Below, piece by piece: positions 32,182 through 41,892 of a stretch of 56,393 bases of DNA. Location of the stretch: NCBI GenBank assembly GCA_000158655.1, contig EQ973338.1, forward strand, positions 352,816 to 409,208. The letters are read 5' to 3'. Below the pieces are notes generated by a model. It had not been told where the DNA came from. It did no database searches and worked only from the letters and a program-made list of their open reading frames with translations. Position numbers and translations under genes: made by a program. Every line of letters starts with the position of its first letter. The stretch's first letter is position 1. The DNA comes from [Clostridium] methylpentosum DSM 5476. Lineage in GTDB: Bacteria > Bacillota > Clostridia > Oscillospirales > Ruminococcaceae.

Positions 32182-33642
32182 TTATTTTTCTTTATCATAA
32201 ACGGGTGCTTCTCCAATCTGAGGGAGCAGCAGCGTGGAGGCTTCTGTGTAGTTGAGGTTTTGCACAACGTGCTTTTTCGTCCCCTCTGAATAGGTATAGA
32301 CGATGACGTCACAGCAGTTGGTGGTGCGCTGAAACAGCGTCTGGCTGAACACCACTTTGGACACCTTTTCCACCGGGATGGAAACTCGGTTAAAGAGGAA
32401 CCGTTTGGTGTAGTGTATTGTAAAAATCCCGTCCCGTACCCCTGCCCCGGTGTGGGTGAAGGAAAAAATTCGCACGAGAAGGTACCAGACAAGTGGGATT
32501 TCCAGCATGATGCCCAAGAACAGGATCAGTCCGCCCCAGCTGGGGAACAGTCTGTTGCACAGCCAGATCGCAACGACAACCGAGGCGATCAACACGCTGG
32601 GGACTAGGATAAAGCGGGAGAGGTTGCGCAGCTTTGGCTTGATTGACTTTTTGACGAACGGAATTTCAGGCAGCAGCAGCTCGAGATTGCGGGTTGCCTC
32701 GTGCTTTTCCGCGGCCGGGATCAACACCGAAATGGTATTTTTCTGCTTACCGTACCCTGTACAGTGGATAAATACCGAGTAAAAGCCGAGAATTTTGGTT
32801 GTCAGCGTCTGGTGGATTTCCACCAGATTGATCTGATTGACATCAATCGAGATTTTGCGGGGGGTGATGATCCCCGCCTCGACGAGCAGGCTGCTATCCC
32901 GACGGGTCACAGTAAAATCCTTGTGGCGAACGATGTTGATGATAAACGAAATAAGCCACCCGCCGATGAGAAGGTAGGCGATGATTGCCGCTGCGGGGGG
33001 CAGCCCTAGGGCGAGGAATTCCGCCAGCCGGGTGAGGTTGTTCATGATCAAATCCTCAAATTCCTTGCCGAGCAACCTGCCGCTTTGAGAAATCAGGGTG
33101 GAGGCAAAGATCACCCCAGTGAAGCTGTTGGAGGAAATCAGGGAGAGCACCCCGATGTAGAACAGCTTGGGGCTGTAGCTCTTGGTCATCTGGTCGCCGG
33201 TGATCAGCCGCGCTTTGGACTTTTCCAAAAGCTCCTCTGCATCCCGTCTGCGCATGGTCATGGAAAAGTCCGCCCTGCGCTTGCGGCCGGCGTCAGTGTC
33301 CACCTGCACACGCACTGCGCGCAGCGGTTTGAGGTAGAACGGATACTCCACCGCCACGCTCGCAATCCGGTCGTACTGGATGAACTCCTTTTTAATGAGA
33401 AAGATTCCGCGGAAAATGGTCAGCCCGTCCTCATCGATGCGGAACATGTTAAAGTACCACCGAATGTAGCCGAGCAGAATAATTGCGGCGATGATCAGGA
33501 TATCAAACCACGCGCCCTTGAGCCAGATGTACAGGTTGCCCCCCGAGAAGAGCAGACCGCGCAGGATGGGGAGCAGAAGCAGGATGTAGAACCGGGAAGT
33601 GCTCTCCACAATGTTGACCGGATGGGCCTTTTTGTATTCCAT
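32182..33642 (-). CDS. bPH2-domain membrane protein, YdbT-like
   Basis: This 486-aa protein has paired membrane helices (about 25-75), then alternating bPH2-type beta domains and further helix pairs (about 215-245 and 345-390). Pieces such as FRGIFLIKKEFIQYDRIASV, VEAGIITPRKISIDVNQINLVE and HYTKRFLFNRVSIPVEKVSKV are the repeated bPH2 signature (three copies), as in Bacillus YdbT. YdbS/YdbT pairs have been linked to resistance to a class of antimicrobial peptides in Bacillus; that role here is inference. The ATG at 33642 follows GAGGAGGG. It is the second gene of a two-gene operon. Confidence 0.85.
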   Translation of the reverse strand: MEYKKAHPVNIVESTSRFYILLLLPILRGLLFSGGNLYIWLKGAWFDILIIAAIILLGYIRWYFNMFRIDEDGLTIFRGIFLIKKEFIQYDRIASVAVEYPFYLKPLRAVRVQVDTDAGRKRRADFSMTMRRRDAEELLEKSKARLITGDQMTKSYSPKLFYIGVLSLISSNSFTGVIFASTLISQSGRLLGKEFEDLIMNNLTRLAEFLALGLPPAAAIIAYLLIGGWLISFIINIVRHKDFTVTRRDSSLLVEAGIITPRKISIDVNQINLVEIHQTLTTKILGFYSVFIHCTGYGKQKNTISVLIPAAEKHEATRNLELLLPEIPFVKKSIKPKLRNLSRFILVPSVLIASVVVAIWLCNRLFPSWGGLILFLGIMLEIPLVWYLLVRIFSFTHTGAGVRDGIFTIHYTKRFLFNRVSIPVEKVSKVVFSQTLFQRTTNCCDVIVYTYSEGTKKHVVQNLNYTEASTLLLPQIGEAPVYDKEK

Positions 33643-33652
33643 CGCGCCCTCC

Positions 33653-34090
33653 TCAGAGTTCATTGCCCGGTGCGAGAAATCGGACGATTTCCTTTGCCCG
33701 GTTCAGGTCGAGATACTTGATTACAATCGTCGCCCCGGTTGCGCGCACGATCACATCCGCTGTGTGGAATAGCGGGGTGAGCGGGGTGCGCATCAGGGTG
33801 ACGTATACAATCCGTTTGCGCGCCATGATCTGCTGGCGGCGGATGATGACCCCTCTCTGATAGATCACCTTGGAGGTATTGATCAGGTAGCAGGTGTTGC
33901 GGTAGGCGGCGGGGATGTAAAACAGCGCCGCACCCAGGTAGAGGACGAGGGGCGGGAGCAGTACAGCCCACCACCAAAATGAAAAGGTGTCAATATAGAT
34001 AAATGGAAAAATAGAAATCACAAACCACAGCAGGAGTGCTGCCAGCTCCTCAACGAGGATTTTTTTTCTAGATACTTTGCAGTATTTCAT
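33653..34090 (-). CDS. bPH2-domain membrane protein, YdbS-like
   Basis: This 145-aa protein has two membrane helices (about 13-33 and 37-60) followed by one bPH2 domain (YLINTSKVIYQRGVIIRRQQ, RIVYVTLMRTPLTPLF). It is the small partner of the YdbT-like protein downstream, 10 bases away, as in the Bacillus ydbS-ydbT pair. AAGGAGA precedes the ATG and a good promoter lies at 34111-34138. Confidence 0.85.
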   Translation of the reverse strand: MKYCKVSRKKILVEELAALLLWFVISIFPFIYIDTFSFWWWAVLLPPLVLYLGAALFYIPAAYRNTCYLINTSKVIYQRGVIIRRQQIMARKRIVYVTLMRTPLTPLFHTADVIVRATGATIVIKYLDLNRAKEIVRFLAPGNEL

Positions 34091-34110
34091 CGCAATTCTC
34101 CTTTGAGCCT

Positions 34111-34138
34111 ATTATAACAGATGCTGGAAAAAAGGCAA
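34111..34138 (-). promoter_or_regulatory. Promoter of the bPH2 operon
   Basis: On the minus strand TTGCCT and TATAAT are 16 bases apart, about 20 bases before the ATG at 34090. Confidence 0.7.
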
Positions 34139-34390
34139 CTTGTTTTGTGTCGGAAATTGAGAGGAAACACGCAAAAGAACAGCCCGGCAGATGACTTCCC
34201 TTCGCAAAAAACGGAGCGAAGCGAGAGGGCTGCACTGTTTTTTCGGCTGGGAAACCCCTTGAAGGAGTCAAAACATGCAGTAATGAGATGCGCAGAACCG
34301 CGCACTGAAACCCAGAGTCAGGCGCTACAATTCGCTGGCAGCTCCTTCGGGAAACGATGTAGTGCGCATGGTATTTCTACCGCAGTGCAA
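34139..34390. other. Spacer without a gene
   Basis: No supported gene or structure is visible between the bPH2 promoter and the argF terminator. Confidence 0.4.
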
Positions 34391-34436
34391 AACACCCCAT
34401 TTGCCTCACCTGGGATGGTGAGGCAAATGGGGTGTT
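34391..34436 (-). terminator. Terminator of the arginine operon
   Basis: A 20-bp perfect stem with a 6-base loop (TGGGAT) lies directly behind argF. It is the longest terminator stem in the window. Confidence 0.85.
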
Positions 34437-34449
34437 AACTGGTTCGGTT

Positions 34450-35355
34450 TTAGCCGAGCAGCTTGACGAGAACCGCTTTTTGCGCGTGCAGACGGTTTTC
34501 CGCTTCGTCAAAAATCTCTTGTGCATGTGCTTCAAAGACTTCGGCGGTGATCTCCTCACCGCGATGGGCGGGCAGGCAGTGCTGTACCATTGCGTCGGGG
34601 TGCGCTGCTGCGAGGAGTTCGTCGTTGATCTGATAGATTCCTTCAAAGACAGCGCGCCGCTTTTCCGCTTCGCCCTCCTGGCCCATTGACGCCCAGACGT
34701 CGGTGAAGAGAACATCAGCATCCTGCGCCGCTTGCTTCGGATCCTCAGTCAGGGTAAAGCCGCCCTGCTCCTTGGCAAACGCGAGCACCTGTTCATCCGG
34801 CTCATAGCCCTTGGGGCAGGCCACCGCAACCTGCATGCCGACCTTGAGTCCTCCCACGATGAGGGAGTTTGCCATGTTGTTTCCGTCGCCGATGTAGCAC
34901 ATTTTGAGGCCGTCAAAGCTCCCCTTGTGCTCCCGGATGGTCTGAAGGTCAGCGAGCACCTGGCAGGGGTGGCAGAAATCGGTGAGCCCGTTGATGATCG
35001 GAATCGAGCCGTACTCGGCGAGATCCTCCACCTCCTGCTGCGCAAAGGTGCGGATCATGATGCCGTCGAGATAGCGAGAGAGGACCCGAGCGGTGTCCTG
35101 CACGGGCTCTCCCCTGCCGATTTGGAGGTCGTTCGAGCTCAGGAACAGCGGATAGCCGCCGAGTTGGACCATACCGGTCTCAAACGAGACGCGGGTTCTT
35201 GTGGAAGATTTTTGAAAGATCATGCCAAGCGTCTTTCCCTTGAGCAGGTGGTGCTCAATTCCGTGCTTGTTTTCAAATTTCAGCTTATCCGCGAGGTCAA
35301 GCAGTTCGGTGATTTCTTCTTTGCTCAGGTCGAGCAGTTTGAGTAGGTGTTTCAT
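34450..35355 (-). CDS. argF: Ornithine carbamoyltransferase
   Basis: This 301-aa enzyme makes citrulline from ornithine and carbamoyl phosphate. The carbamoyl-phosphate site STRTRVSFETG is at residues about 51-61, HPCQ near 129, the ornithine loop DVWASMGQE near 221 and HCLPAHRGEE near 261. Length is normal. It starts 3 bases after argH ends, so it is the last gene of argG-argH-argF. Confidence 0.95.
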   Translation of the reverse strand: MKHLLKLLDLSKEEITELLDLADKLKFENKHGIEHHLLKGKTLGMIFQKSSTRTRVSFETGMVQLGGYPLFLSSNDLQIGRGEPVQDTARVLSRYLDGIMIRTFAQQEVEDLAEYGSIPIINGLTDFCHPCQVLADLQTIREHKGSFDGLKMCYIGDGNNMANSLIVGGLKVGMQVAVACPKGYEPDEQVLAFAKEQGGFTLTEDPKQAAQDADVLFTDVWASMGQEGEAEKRRAVFEGIYQINDELLAAAHPDAMVQHCLPAHRGEEITAEVFEAHAQEIFDEAENRLHAQKAVLVKLLG

Positions 35356-35358
35356 CGG

Positions 35359-36747
35359 TTATCCCTCCATCAATGTGTTCAGCTGCTGCTTCGCCGCTGC
35401 AATCTGGGCGGTTACACTTTTTGCGGATGGCCCGCCGAGTGTGTCCCGTCCGTTGACGCAGGTGAGCAGGTCGATTGCCTCATAAATATCCTCTTCAAAG
35501 GTCTCACAGACCTGTTTGTAAGTTGCAAGCTCGAGTGTTTCAAGGGTTTTGTCCTGATCAATGCAGATGGCGACGAGCTCGCCGGTGATCTTGTAGGCGT
35601 CGCGGAAGGGCAGCCCCTTTTTGACCAGGTAGTCGGCGCAGTCAGTCGCGTTGATAAACCCTTTTGCCGCAGCCTTGCGCATGTTGTCTTTGAGCACCCG
35701 CATGGTTTGGAGCATTGGCGTCATGGTTGTAATGCACAGCTTTGCGGTGTCGATCGCGTCGAACGTCGCCTCCTTGTCCTCCTGCATGTCCTTGTTGTAG
35801 GCTAGGGGAAGTCCTTTCATCATGCTCAGAAGTGTAACAAGATCCCCTACAACTCGGCCGGTTTTGCCCCGCACGAGCTCTGTGATGTCGGGGTTTTTCT
35901 TCTGCGGCATAATGCTCGAGCCGGTCGCATACGCGTCGTCGAGTTCAATGAATTTGAATTCCCAGGAACACCACTGGATAATTTCCTCCGACAGGCGGGA
36001 GAGGTGCATCATGAGGGTTGCGAGCACAGAGGTCAGTTCGATCGCATAGTCCCGGTCAGAGACGCCGTCGAGGCTGTTTTGGGTTGGAGCCGAGAAGCCG
36101 AGCAGGTCGCTCACCATCTGCCGGTCAATTGGGTAGGTGGTCGCGGCGAGTGCGCAGCTGCCAAGCGGCATGAGATCGAGCCGCTTACAGCAGTCGTTTA
36201 ACCGGTCGATGTCGCGCAAAAACATCTGCACATACGCCATCAGGTGATGGGCAAATGTCACCGGCTGGGCGCGCTGGAGATGGGTATAGCCCGGGAGAAT
36301 GGTGTCGAGGTGCTGCTCTGCCAGGGTATAGAGCGTGCGTACAAGCTCTGCGGTGATCGACTTTATTTCCGCGGCTTCATCTTTTAGATACATTTTAAAG
36401 TCAAGTGCTACCTGGTCGTTGCGGCTGCGCGCTGTGTGCAGCCGTTTGCCAGTATCCCCGAGCCGTTTGGTGAGCTCGGCCTCCACAAACATGTGGATAT
36501 CTTCCGCCGTGGGGTCGAACTCGAGCTGTCCAGCGTCGAGGTCGGCGAGAATCCCTTTGAGCCCTTTGACAAGGGAGTCCGCTTCAGATGTTGCAATAAT
36601 TCCGGTTGCACCGAGCATCGTCGCGTGCGCGATGCTGCCCTGAATGTCCTGCCGGTACATCCGGGCGTCAAATGAAATCGAGGAGTTAAAGTCGTTGACT
36701 TTTTCGTCAACCTCTTTTTTAAAACGCCCCGCCCACATTTTTGCCAT
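35359..36747 (-). CDS. argH: Argininosuccinate lyase
   Basis: This 462-aa enzyme splits argininosuccinate into arginine and fumarate. The fumarase-superfamily signature [12 protein letters not shown] is near residue 280 (catalytic serine loop); [12 protein letters not shown] near 107 and [10 protein letters not shown] near 155 are further landmarks. AAGGAGA precedes the ATG. It is the middle gene of the arginine operon. A hairpin AAGGGGC...GCCCCTT lies between argG and argH but lacks a T-run. Confidence 0.96.
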   Translation of the reverse strand: MAKMWAGRFKKEVDEKVNDFNSSISFDARMYRQDIQGSIAHATMLGATGIIATSEADSLVKGLKGILADLDAGQLEFDPTAEDIHMFVEAELTKRLGDTGKRLHTARSRNDQVALDFKMYLKDEAAEIKSITAELVRTLYTLAEQHLDTILPGYTHLQRAQPVTFAHHLMAYVQMFLRDIDRLNDCCKRLDLMPLGSCALAATTYPIDRQMVSDLLGFSAPTQNSLDGVSDRDYAIELTSVLATLMMHLSRLSEEIIQWCSWEFKFIELDDAYATGSSIMPQKKNPDITELVRGKTGRVVGDLVTLLSMMKGLPLAYNKDMQEDKEATFDAIDTAKLCITTMTPMLQTMRVLKDNMRKAAAKGFINATDCADYLVKKGLPFRDAYKITGELVAICIDQDKTLETLELATYKQVCETFEEDIYEAIDLLTCVNGRDTLGGPSAKSVTAQIAAAKQQLNTLMEG

Positions 36748-36806
36748 GGTGATTTCTCCTTTGTACTGACAAGGGGCCTCTGCGATCGAGAAGCCCCTTG
36801 ATGATT

Positions 36807-38024
36807 TTATTTGTTTCTCTGCTCGTCAAGCAACGCCTTGACTTTGATCGGAAGGCCGAAGAGGTTGATGAATCCCGCAGAGTCGTTCTGGTCGTAAACG
36901 TCGTCCTCGCCGAAGGATGCGAACTCCTCGCTGTAGAGTGTATACGGAGAGGTTACGCCTGCATTGATGATGTTGCCCTTGTAGAGTTTGAGTTTGACGT
37001 CGCCCGTCACAGTTTCCTGAGTTGAGTCGACAAAGGCGGAGAGAGCTTCCCGCAGCGGGGTGAACCACTGGCCGTTGTAAACGATGTCGGCAAATTTCAG
37101 CGCAATCTGCTGCTTGTAGTGTTGTGTCTCCTTGTCGAGGCAGATCGTCTCGAGTACCTCGTGGGCGTGGTAGAGGATGCTGCCGCCGGGGGTCTCGTAA
37201 ACGCCGCGCGATTTCATGCCGACAAGCCGGTTTTCCACAATGTCCGCAAGGCCGACACCGTTTGCGCCGCCGATTTCGTTGAGCTTTTTGACCAGCGTCA
37301 CGCCGTCCATCTTTTCGCCGTTGAGTGCGACCGGCACACCCTTTTCAAAGCTGAGGGTGATGTAGGTCGGTTTATCGGGCGCCTGCTCAGGAGAAACGCC
37401 GAGTTCAAGGATTTTCTCGTAATCCGGCTCGTTCGCAGGGTCTTCGAGATCAAGACCCTCGTGGGAGAGGTGCCAGATGTTTTTGTCCTTGGAGTAGTTG
37501 GTCTCCCGCGTCAGTGCGATCGGGACGTTGTGCGCTTCAGCGTAGTCGATCTCGTCGTCACGCGATTTGAGCTCCCAGGTTCTCCAGGGGGCGATGATCT
37601 TCATGTTGGGGGCAAACGCCTTGATGGCGAGCTCGAAGCGGACCTGGTCGTTCCCTTTTCCGGTGCAGCCGTGTACGATTGCGTCTGCGTTTTCCTTTTT
37701 TGCAATCTCAACCAGTCGTTTTCCGATCAGCGGACGCGCGAAGGAGGTGCCGAGCAGATATTTGTTTTCGTACACTGCGCCTGCTTTGACGGTTGGGAAG
37801 ATGTAGTCTTCGACGAATTCTTTGGTGAGGTCTTCAATGTAGAGCTTGCTCGCTCCGGTTTTAATCGCTTTTTCCTCCAAGCCGGACAGCTCTGCACCCT
37901 GCCCTACGTCTGCAGCAACAGCGACAACCTCGCAGTTGTTGTAATTCTCCTTGAGCCACGGAATGATGATGGATGTATCTAGGCCACCGGAATAGGCCAG
38001 GATCACCTTTTTAATCTCTGCCAT
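36807..38024 (-). CDS. argG: Argininosuccinate synthase
   Basis: This 405-aa enzyme joins citrulline and aspartate using ATP. The N-type pyrophosphatase P-loop AYSGGLDTS is near residues 10-18; [11 protein letters not shown] (about 117-127) and the [12 protein letters not shown] segment (about 176) follow. The ATG at 38024 lies nine bases after AAGGAG; the longer frame begins with a TTG adjoining that site. First gene of argG-argH-argF. A promoter at 38060-38088 and ArgR-like sites just upstream suggest arginine repression. Confidence 0.96.
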   Translation of the reverse strand: MAEIKKVILAYSGGLDTSIIIPWLKENYNNCEVVAVAADVGQGAELSGLEEKAIKTGASKLYIEDLTKEFVEDYIFPTVKAGAVYENKYLLGTSFARPLIGKRLVEIAKKENADAIVHGCTGKGNDQVRFELAIKAFAPNMKIIAPWRTWELKSRDDEIDYAEAHNVPIALTRETNYSKDKNIWHLSHEGLDLEDPANEPDYEKILELGVSPEQAPDKPTYITLSFEKGVPVALNGEKMDGVTLVKKLNEIGGANGVGLADIVENRLVGMKSRGVYETPGGSILYHAHEVLETICLDKETQHYKQQIALKFADIVYNGQWFTPLREALSAFVDSTQETVTGDVKLKLYKGNIINAGVTSPYTLYSEEFASFGEDDVYDQNDSAGFINLFGLPIKVKALLDEQRNK

Positions 38025-38059
38025 GTGAGACAACTCCTTACGTTTTTGATGTTGACCTC

Positions 38060-38088
38060 ATTATACATCATTCAAACTGAAAATACAA
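38060..38088 (-). promoter_or_regulatory. argG promoter
   Basis: On the minus strand TTGTAT and TATAAT are 17 bases apart, about 35 bases before the argG ATG. Confidence 0.7.
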
Positions 38089-38098
38089 CCCCTAAATT

Positions 38099-38167
38099 GA
38101 AAAAATATTCATTTTATGCATAATATATACTCGTATATGCATAATAAATAAAGTTATATGAATATTT
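38099..38167. promoter_or_regulatory. Cluster of ArgR/AhrC-like operators
   Basis: Several near-matches to the ARG box (TGAATA-type half-sites facing each other) stand in tandem: ATGCATAAAATGAATA read on the minus strand near 38105-38120, the palindrome TATGCATA...TATGCATA around 38114-38143, and TATGAATATTTATA near 38157-38170. They lie directly upstream of the argG -35 element and between the divergent argG and flavin reductase genes. Confidence 0.55.
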
Positions 38168-38229
38168 ATACAACGACACCAATCTCTTGACGGCTGTGCT
38201 ATAATAAGACCAAAAGGAGCTGATTTTAG

Positions 38230-38730
38230 ATGGATTTTCGTGAAATCAACATTGCCGATCTTTCGTTCAAACCGTTCGAGCTGATTTCCAAAGACTGGAT
38301 GCTCATCACATCGGGCGATGCACAGGGGTTCAACACCATGACCGCCAGCTGGGGCGGCCTCGGAGTACTCTGGCACAAAAATGTGGCGACCGTTTACATT
38401 CGGCCGCAGCGCTACACCTATGAGTTTGTCGAGAAAAACGATCTGCTCACCCTCAGTTTTTTTGGGGAGGAGCACCGCTCTGCGCTCACCCTGTGCGGCA
38501 GCAAATCCGGTCGGGACTGCGACAAGGCAAAGGAGGCGGGCCTCACCCCTCTCTTTGTGGATGGAACCACTGCCTTTGCGGAGGCAAATCTGGTTTTGGT
38601 GTGCAAAAAGCTCTATTTTGACGACCTTGAGCCAAAGCAGTTCCTCGATCCGGAGATTGAAAAAAATTACGCGGCAAAGGATTACCACCGCATGTACATC
38701 CTCGAGATTGTCAAAGCCTATCAGAAATAG
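38230..38730 (+). CDS. Flavin reductase-like FMN-binding protein
   Basis: This 166-aa split-barrel protein belongs to the flavin reductase family. The flavin-site segments MTASWGGLGVLWHKNVATVYI (residues about 36-56, including NTMTASW) and YTYEFVEKNDLLTLSFF (about 62-78) are recognisable. Such proteins reduce free FMN or bind it as an electron carrier; the partner is unknown. AAAAGGAGC lies before the ATG. It is divergent from argG and an extended -10 (TGCTATAAT) sits upstream. Confidence 0.88.
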   Translation: MDFREINIADLSFKPFELISKDWMLITSGDAQGFNTMTASWGGLGVLWHKNVATVYIRPQRYTYEFVEKNDLLTLSFFGEEHRSALTLCGSKSGRDCDKAKEAGLTPLFVDGTTAFAEANLVLVCKKLYFDDLEPKQFLDPEIEKNYAAKDYHRMYILEIVKAYQK

Positions 38731-38740
38731 CACAAAAAGC

Positions 38741-38761
38741 GCCGTCGGTTTATCCGGCGGC
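38741..38761 (+). terminator. Terminator behind the flavin reductase gene
   Basis: An 8-bp stem GCCGTCGG/CCGGCGGC (one T-G pair) with loop TTTAT is framed by AAAAAG and CTTTTT. Confidence 0.7.
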
Positions 38762-39223
38762 ACTTTTTACGTTGCGGCATTCCAGTCCGCGCGCTTGCGA
38801 AGAAGGGCAGGGCATCCCTTTGTACTTGCGTGTAAAGGAGCGTGCGATGCCTTGGAAAACGCGTCGCACGGCTCCGTTCTCGTTTTAGCGCGGCTGATAT
38901 TTGTGAGTCGGCTGCAGCGAATGAATGGGGAACCTGCAATTTTCCTCATTCCCCAGTTGCTGACCGGAATGAGCTGCAAGAAAGATGCTTTAAAAAGCGG
39001 AAACCCGCGTGTTTCAAGATCATACCAAGGAACAACTTTTGGCTTCAACAACACTGCTGGCCGTTCGGATCTCAAGGCGTTGGTTGTCCAGCTCCCGTGG
39101 ACGATAGTTGGAACAGAAACTGCTTATAAGAGAGGGTTCGTCTACTGGCCGGATCGGACTGTCCTGTATTTTTGGGATGCTTTGCCTGTTTATCCGCCAC
39201 CTTCTGCGCTGTTTTCTCTTTGG
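38762..39223. other. Spacer without a supported gene
   Basis: Short overlapping frames on both strands, none with a ribosome binding site or family resemblance. Confidence 0.4.
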
Positions 39224-40438
39224 TCAGTCCTGCTCAAAGGGCGCCCAACACAGGGTGTAGCCGGATGAGCGCAGATATTGCTCCACGATGGATACGGCCT
39301 GTTGTCGTTCCTCTTTGGTCATCCGTTTGGATGTTGGATAGATCCAGCGGAGCTTGTTTGAGGGCAAAAGCGTCAGGGCATCCCAGTTTTTTCTGTGGTG
39401 CATCATCTCCTGGACAAAGCCCCGACCTCCTATACGCACATAAAGCGAGGCGATATCCTCCTGAACATCGACATCTTCAAATAAAATTTGGCCGTCGTAC
39501 ATTGACGCGAGCTGCTCTCGGTCTAGTTCTATTATTGATTTTTCCATTTCAGAAAGTTTTAGCTTTGAACACTTTGCATTTCGTCTGGTTGTCCATATTT
39601 TTTTAAAAATTTTCCAAATACTCATCGATTCGTACTCACGCCAAGGTTCATACAATTCCTCCGGTCCTGCTGCCGGTAGGGAGCCGTCTGGTACCTCAAG
39701 CAGAAAGCGGCAGATCATCTGAATTGCAAGGGCATTTTCCTTTTGCACCGTTTTGCAGCAAGCAAAATATACCTTGCTGTTTGTGCTGTCATACACAACC
39801 GGCAGGCATTGCCCCTGCGGATAGGTGTCCACTGTCCAAAAGAGCTTGAGAAATGCAGGGTCGGGTTCGCTCGTCAGAAAACAGGGGCAGATCACCCGCT
39901 GTTTCACCGCAAGCAGGCTTTTGGCCTTTTTGGAGAGCTGCGCGAGATATTCATCGACCAAGGGAAAGGAGAGGCTGGGGGCGTCGATAAAATCAAACAG
40001 CACCCCTACCGGACAGGGCAAGCCGTCGGTAAGGATGCGGGTGACCCGGAGCTGACAGCAAGTTTCTCCAACCCGCTGATTGCTTTGGACTGTGAACCCC
40101 TCAGTGTCAAAAAAACTGTGCAGCTGCTTCAGTCGCTGCTCCGCCGAGCAAGGAGCACTGCGTAGGGGGAAGAAGACACGCTGGCCCTCATATTCCGCCG
40201 CATCGAGTTTTAAATCCAGTTTCAGATCACTCAAGGGTTGCAAAAACCAATAAATTGTAAGGCAGAGTAGAACGACAGAGACCGCCGACCAACCACACAG
40301 AGCGACGATGATGGGCCAGCTCTGTGGCTCAAAGAGAGTGAGAACCGGCAATGAGCCAAAGGTAACGAGTAAAAGGGCGAAAACAAAGTTGAGACTCGCC
40401 CGGTCAATTCTGCGCATCAGCTGTTTCAACACAAACAT
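39224..40438 (-). CDS. Unknown protein with two N-terminal membrane helices (404 aa)
   Basis: Two helices (residues about 16-37 and 43-68) precede a ~330-residue soluble part without motifs I recognise. It contains several Cys (ICPCFL, YFACCKTV, TCCQLRV) and a C-terminal stretch with WIYPTSKRMTKEERQQA. No signal peptide apart from the helix pair; the large domain is probably cytoplasmic. It is monocistronic and convergent with nothing obvious. Function unknown. Confidence 0.75.
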   Translation of the reverse strand: MFVLKQLMRRIDRASLNFVFALLLVTFGSLPVLTLFEPQSWPIIVALCGWSAVSVVLLCLTIYWFLQPLSDLKLDLKLDAAEYEGQRVFFPLRSAPCSAEQRLKQLHSFFDTEGFTVQSNQRVGETCCQLRVTRILTDGLPCPVGVLFDFIDAPSLSFPLVDEYLAQLSKKAKSLLAVKQRVICPCFLTSEPDPAFLKLFWTVDTYPQGQCLPVVYDSTNSKVYFACCKTVQKENALAIQMICRFLLEVPDGSLPAAGPEELYEPWREYESMSIWKIFKKIWTTRRNAKCSKLKLSEMEKSIIELDREQLASMYDGQILFEDVDVQEDIASLYVRIGGRGFVQEMMHHRKNWDALTLLPSNKLRWIYPTSKRMTKEERQQAVSIVEQYLRSSGYTLCWAPFEQD

Positions 40439-40642
40439 CCCCTTTTTAATTTTTTAGCATAGCATGCTTTTTAAATAAGTCAACAGGCGATTGTAAAACT
40501 TCTATTAAATTTGGTTCATCTAAATAATTTCACGATTGTGACTTGATTTTTTTTAGAAATAGTATTAAAATAAAAGGCGAAAAATGATTGTTAAAAAACA
40601 AACACAGTCGTTTTATCCCTTACATATTGAGGAGGAACTACA

Positions 40643-41812
40643 ATGGCAAGATTTACGTTACCCAGAGATCTGTATTACGGCCCCGGAGCAATCGACGAGC
40701 TCAAAAACCTCAAGGGGCACAAAAAGGCGATCATCGTCACCGGCGGCAGTTCGATGAAGCGAGGCGGATTTCTTCAAAAAGTAGAGGACGTCCTCCATTC
40801 TGTTGATATTGAAACCCAGCTGTTTGAGGGCGTTGAACCCGATCCTTCGATTGAAACTGTCTTTAAAGGCGCCAAAGCCATGCAGGAGTTTGAGCCGGAT
40901 ATCATCGTTTCGATCGGCGGCGGTTCCCCAATCGACGCGGCAAAGGCAATGTGGGTGTTCTACGAGTACCCTGATAAAACCTTTGAGGACATCAAAGATC
41001 CCTTTACCATGCCCAAGCTGAGAACCAAGGCGATCTTTGTCGCGATTCCGTCGACGAGCGGCACTGCGACCGAAGTCACCGCATTTTCGGTCATCACCGA
41101 TTACTCCAACAACGTCAAATATCCGCTTGCGGACTTTGAAATTACCCCGGATGTAGCGATCCTCGACACCGACATCCCGCTGACCATGCCCAAAAAACTG
41201 ACCGCCCACACCGGTATGGACGCGCTCACCCACGCGATTGAGGCGTATGTGGCAACCGCCCGCTCCCCCTTCTCTGACCCACTCGCCCTCCAGGCAATTT
41301 CCGATATTTACGACAGCCTGGTCGACTCCTACAACGGTTCGGAAGAGGCGCGCGGCAAGATGCACATGGCGCAGTGCCTCGCCGGCATGGCGTTTTCCAA
41401 CGCGCTGCTCGGCATCGCCCACTCGATTGCTCACAAGACAGGCGCAGAATTTGACATTCCGCACGGATGCTGCAATGCAATCCTGCTGCCATTTGTCATC
41501 CAGTACAACTCTAAGGTCTGTATGGAGCGGTACGCGCAGATCGCGCGCTACCTCGGCCTGCCGGGTTACACCGACAAGCAGCTCACCGATTCGCTGGTCG
41601 CCTCGATCAAAGAGCTCAACAAAAAGCTCGACATCAAGCAGACTTATACGGAAAACGGCGTGACCAAAGAACATCTGGAACAAAAGATCGACTTTATCGC
41701 GGAACAAGCGGTTGGTGATCCCTGCACCGCCTCCAATCCCCGCCCGATTGATGTTGAAAATATGAAAAAGGTCATCACCTGTGCCTTCACAGGAGAAGAC
41801 GTCACATTCTAA
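40643..41812 (+). CDS. Iron-containing alcohol dehydrogenase
   Basis: This 389-aa group III (Fe-type) ADH has the NAD(P)-binding GGGSPIDAAKAMWV (residues about 93-106), the metal-site motifs HTGMDALTHAIEAY (about 192-205), HSIAHKTGAEFDIPHGCCNA (about 261-280) and a C-terminal PRPIDVENM segment. Family members reduce aldehydes to alcohols in fermentation; substrate unknown. GAGGAGGAACTACA precedes the ATG. It is followed, after a terminator hairpin, by the ferritin gene. Confidence 0.92.
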   Translation: MARFTLPRDLYYGPGAIDELKNLKGHKKAIIVTGGSSMKRGGFLQKVEDVLHSVDIETQLFEGVEPDPSIETVFKGAKAMQEFEPDIIVSIGGGSPIDAAKAMWVFYEYPDKTFEDIKDPFTMPKLRTKAIFVAIPSTSGTATEVTAFSVITDYSNNVKYPLADFEITPDVAILDTDIPLTMPKKLTAHTGMDALTHAIEAYVATARSPFSDPLALQAISDIYDSLVDSYNGSEEARGKMHMAQCLAGMAFSNALLGIAHSIAHKTGAEFDIPHGCCNAILLPFVIQYNSKVCMERYAQIARYLGLPGYTDKQLTDSLVASIKELNKKLDIKQTYTENGVTKEHLEQKIDFIAEQAVGDPCTASNPRPIDVENMKKVITCAFTGEDVTF

Positions 41813-41836
41813 AACCCCAATTATTTTTCACAGCCT

Positions 41837-41861
41837 ACGGCAGACGGGTACCGCCTGCCGT
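41837..41861 (+). terminator. Terminator between the ADH and ferritin genes
   Basis: ACGGCAG-A-CGG paired with CCG-C-CTGCCGT (loop GTA) is followed by TTTCGG. The T-run is weak, so some read-through into ferritin is possible. Confidence 0.55.
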
Positions 41862-41892
41862 TTCGGCTTGTACCAAGGAGGAAATGATTAAG

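Noticed and set aside
36769-36799. Attenuator or terminator between argG and argH
   Set aside because: The hairpin AAGGGGC...GCCCCTT has no T-run on the coding strand and a long loop; it may only affect mRNA stability.
40585-40605. Rex-type operator before the Fe-ADH gene (TTGTTAAAAAACAA)
   Set aside because: The dyad is shorter than the usual 18-base Rex site and the A-run makes chance likely.
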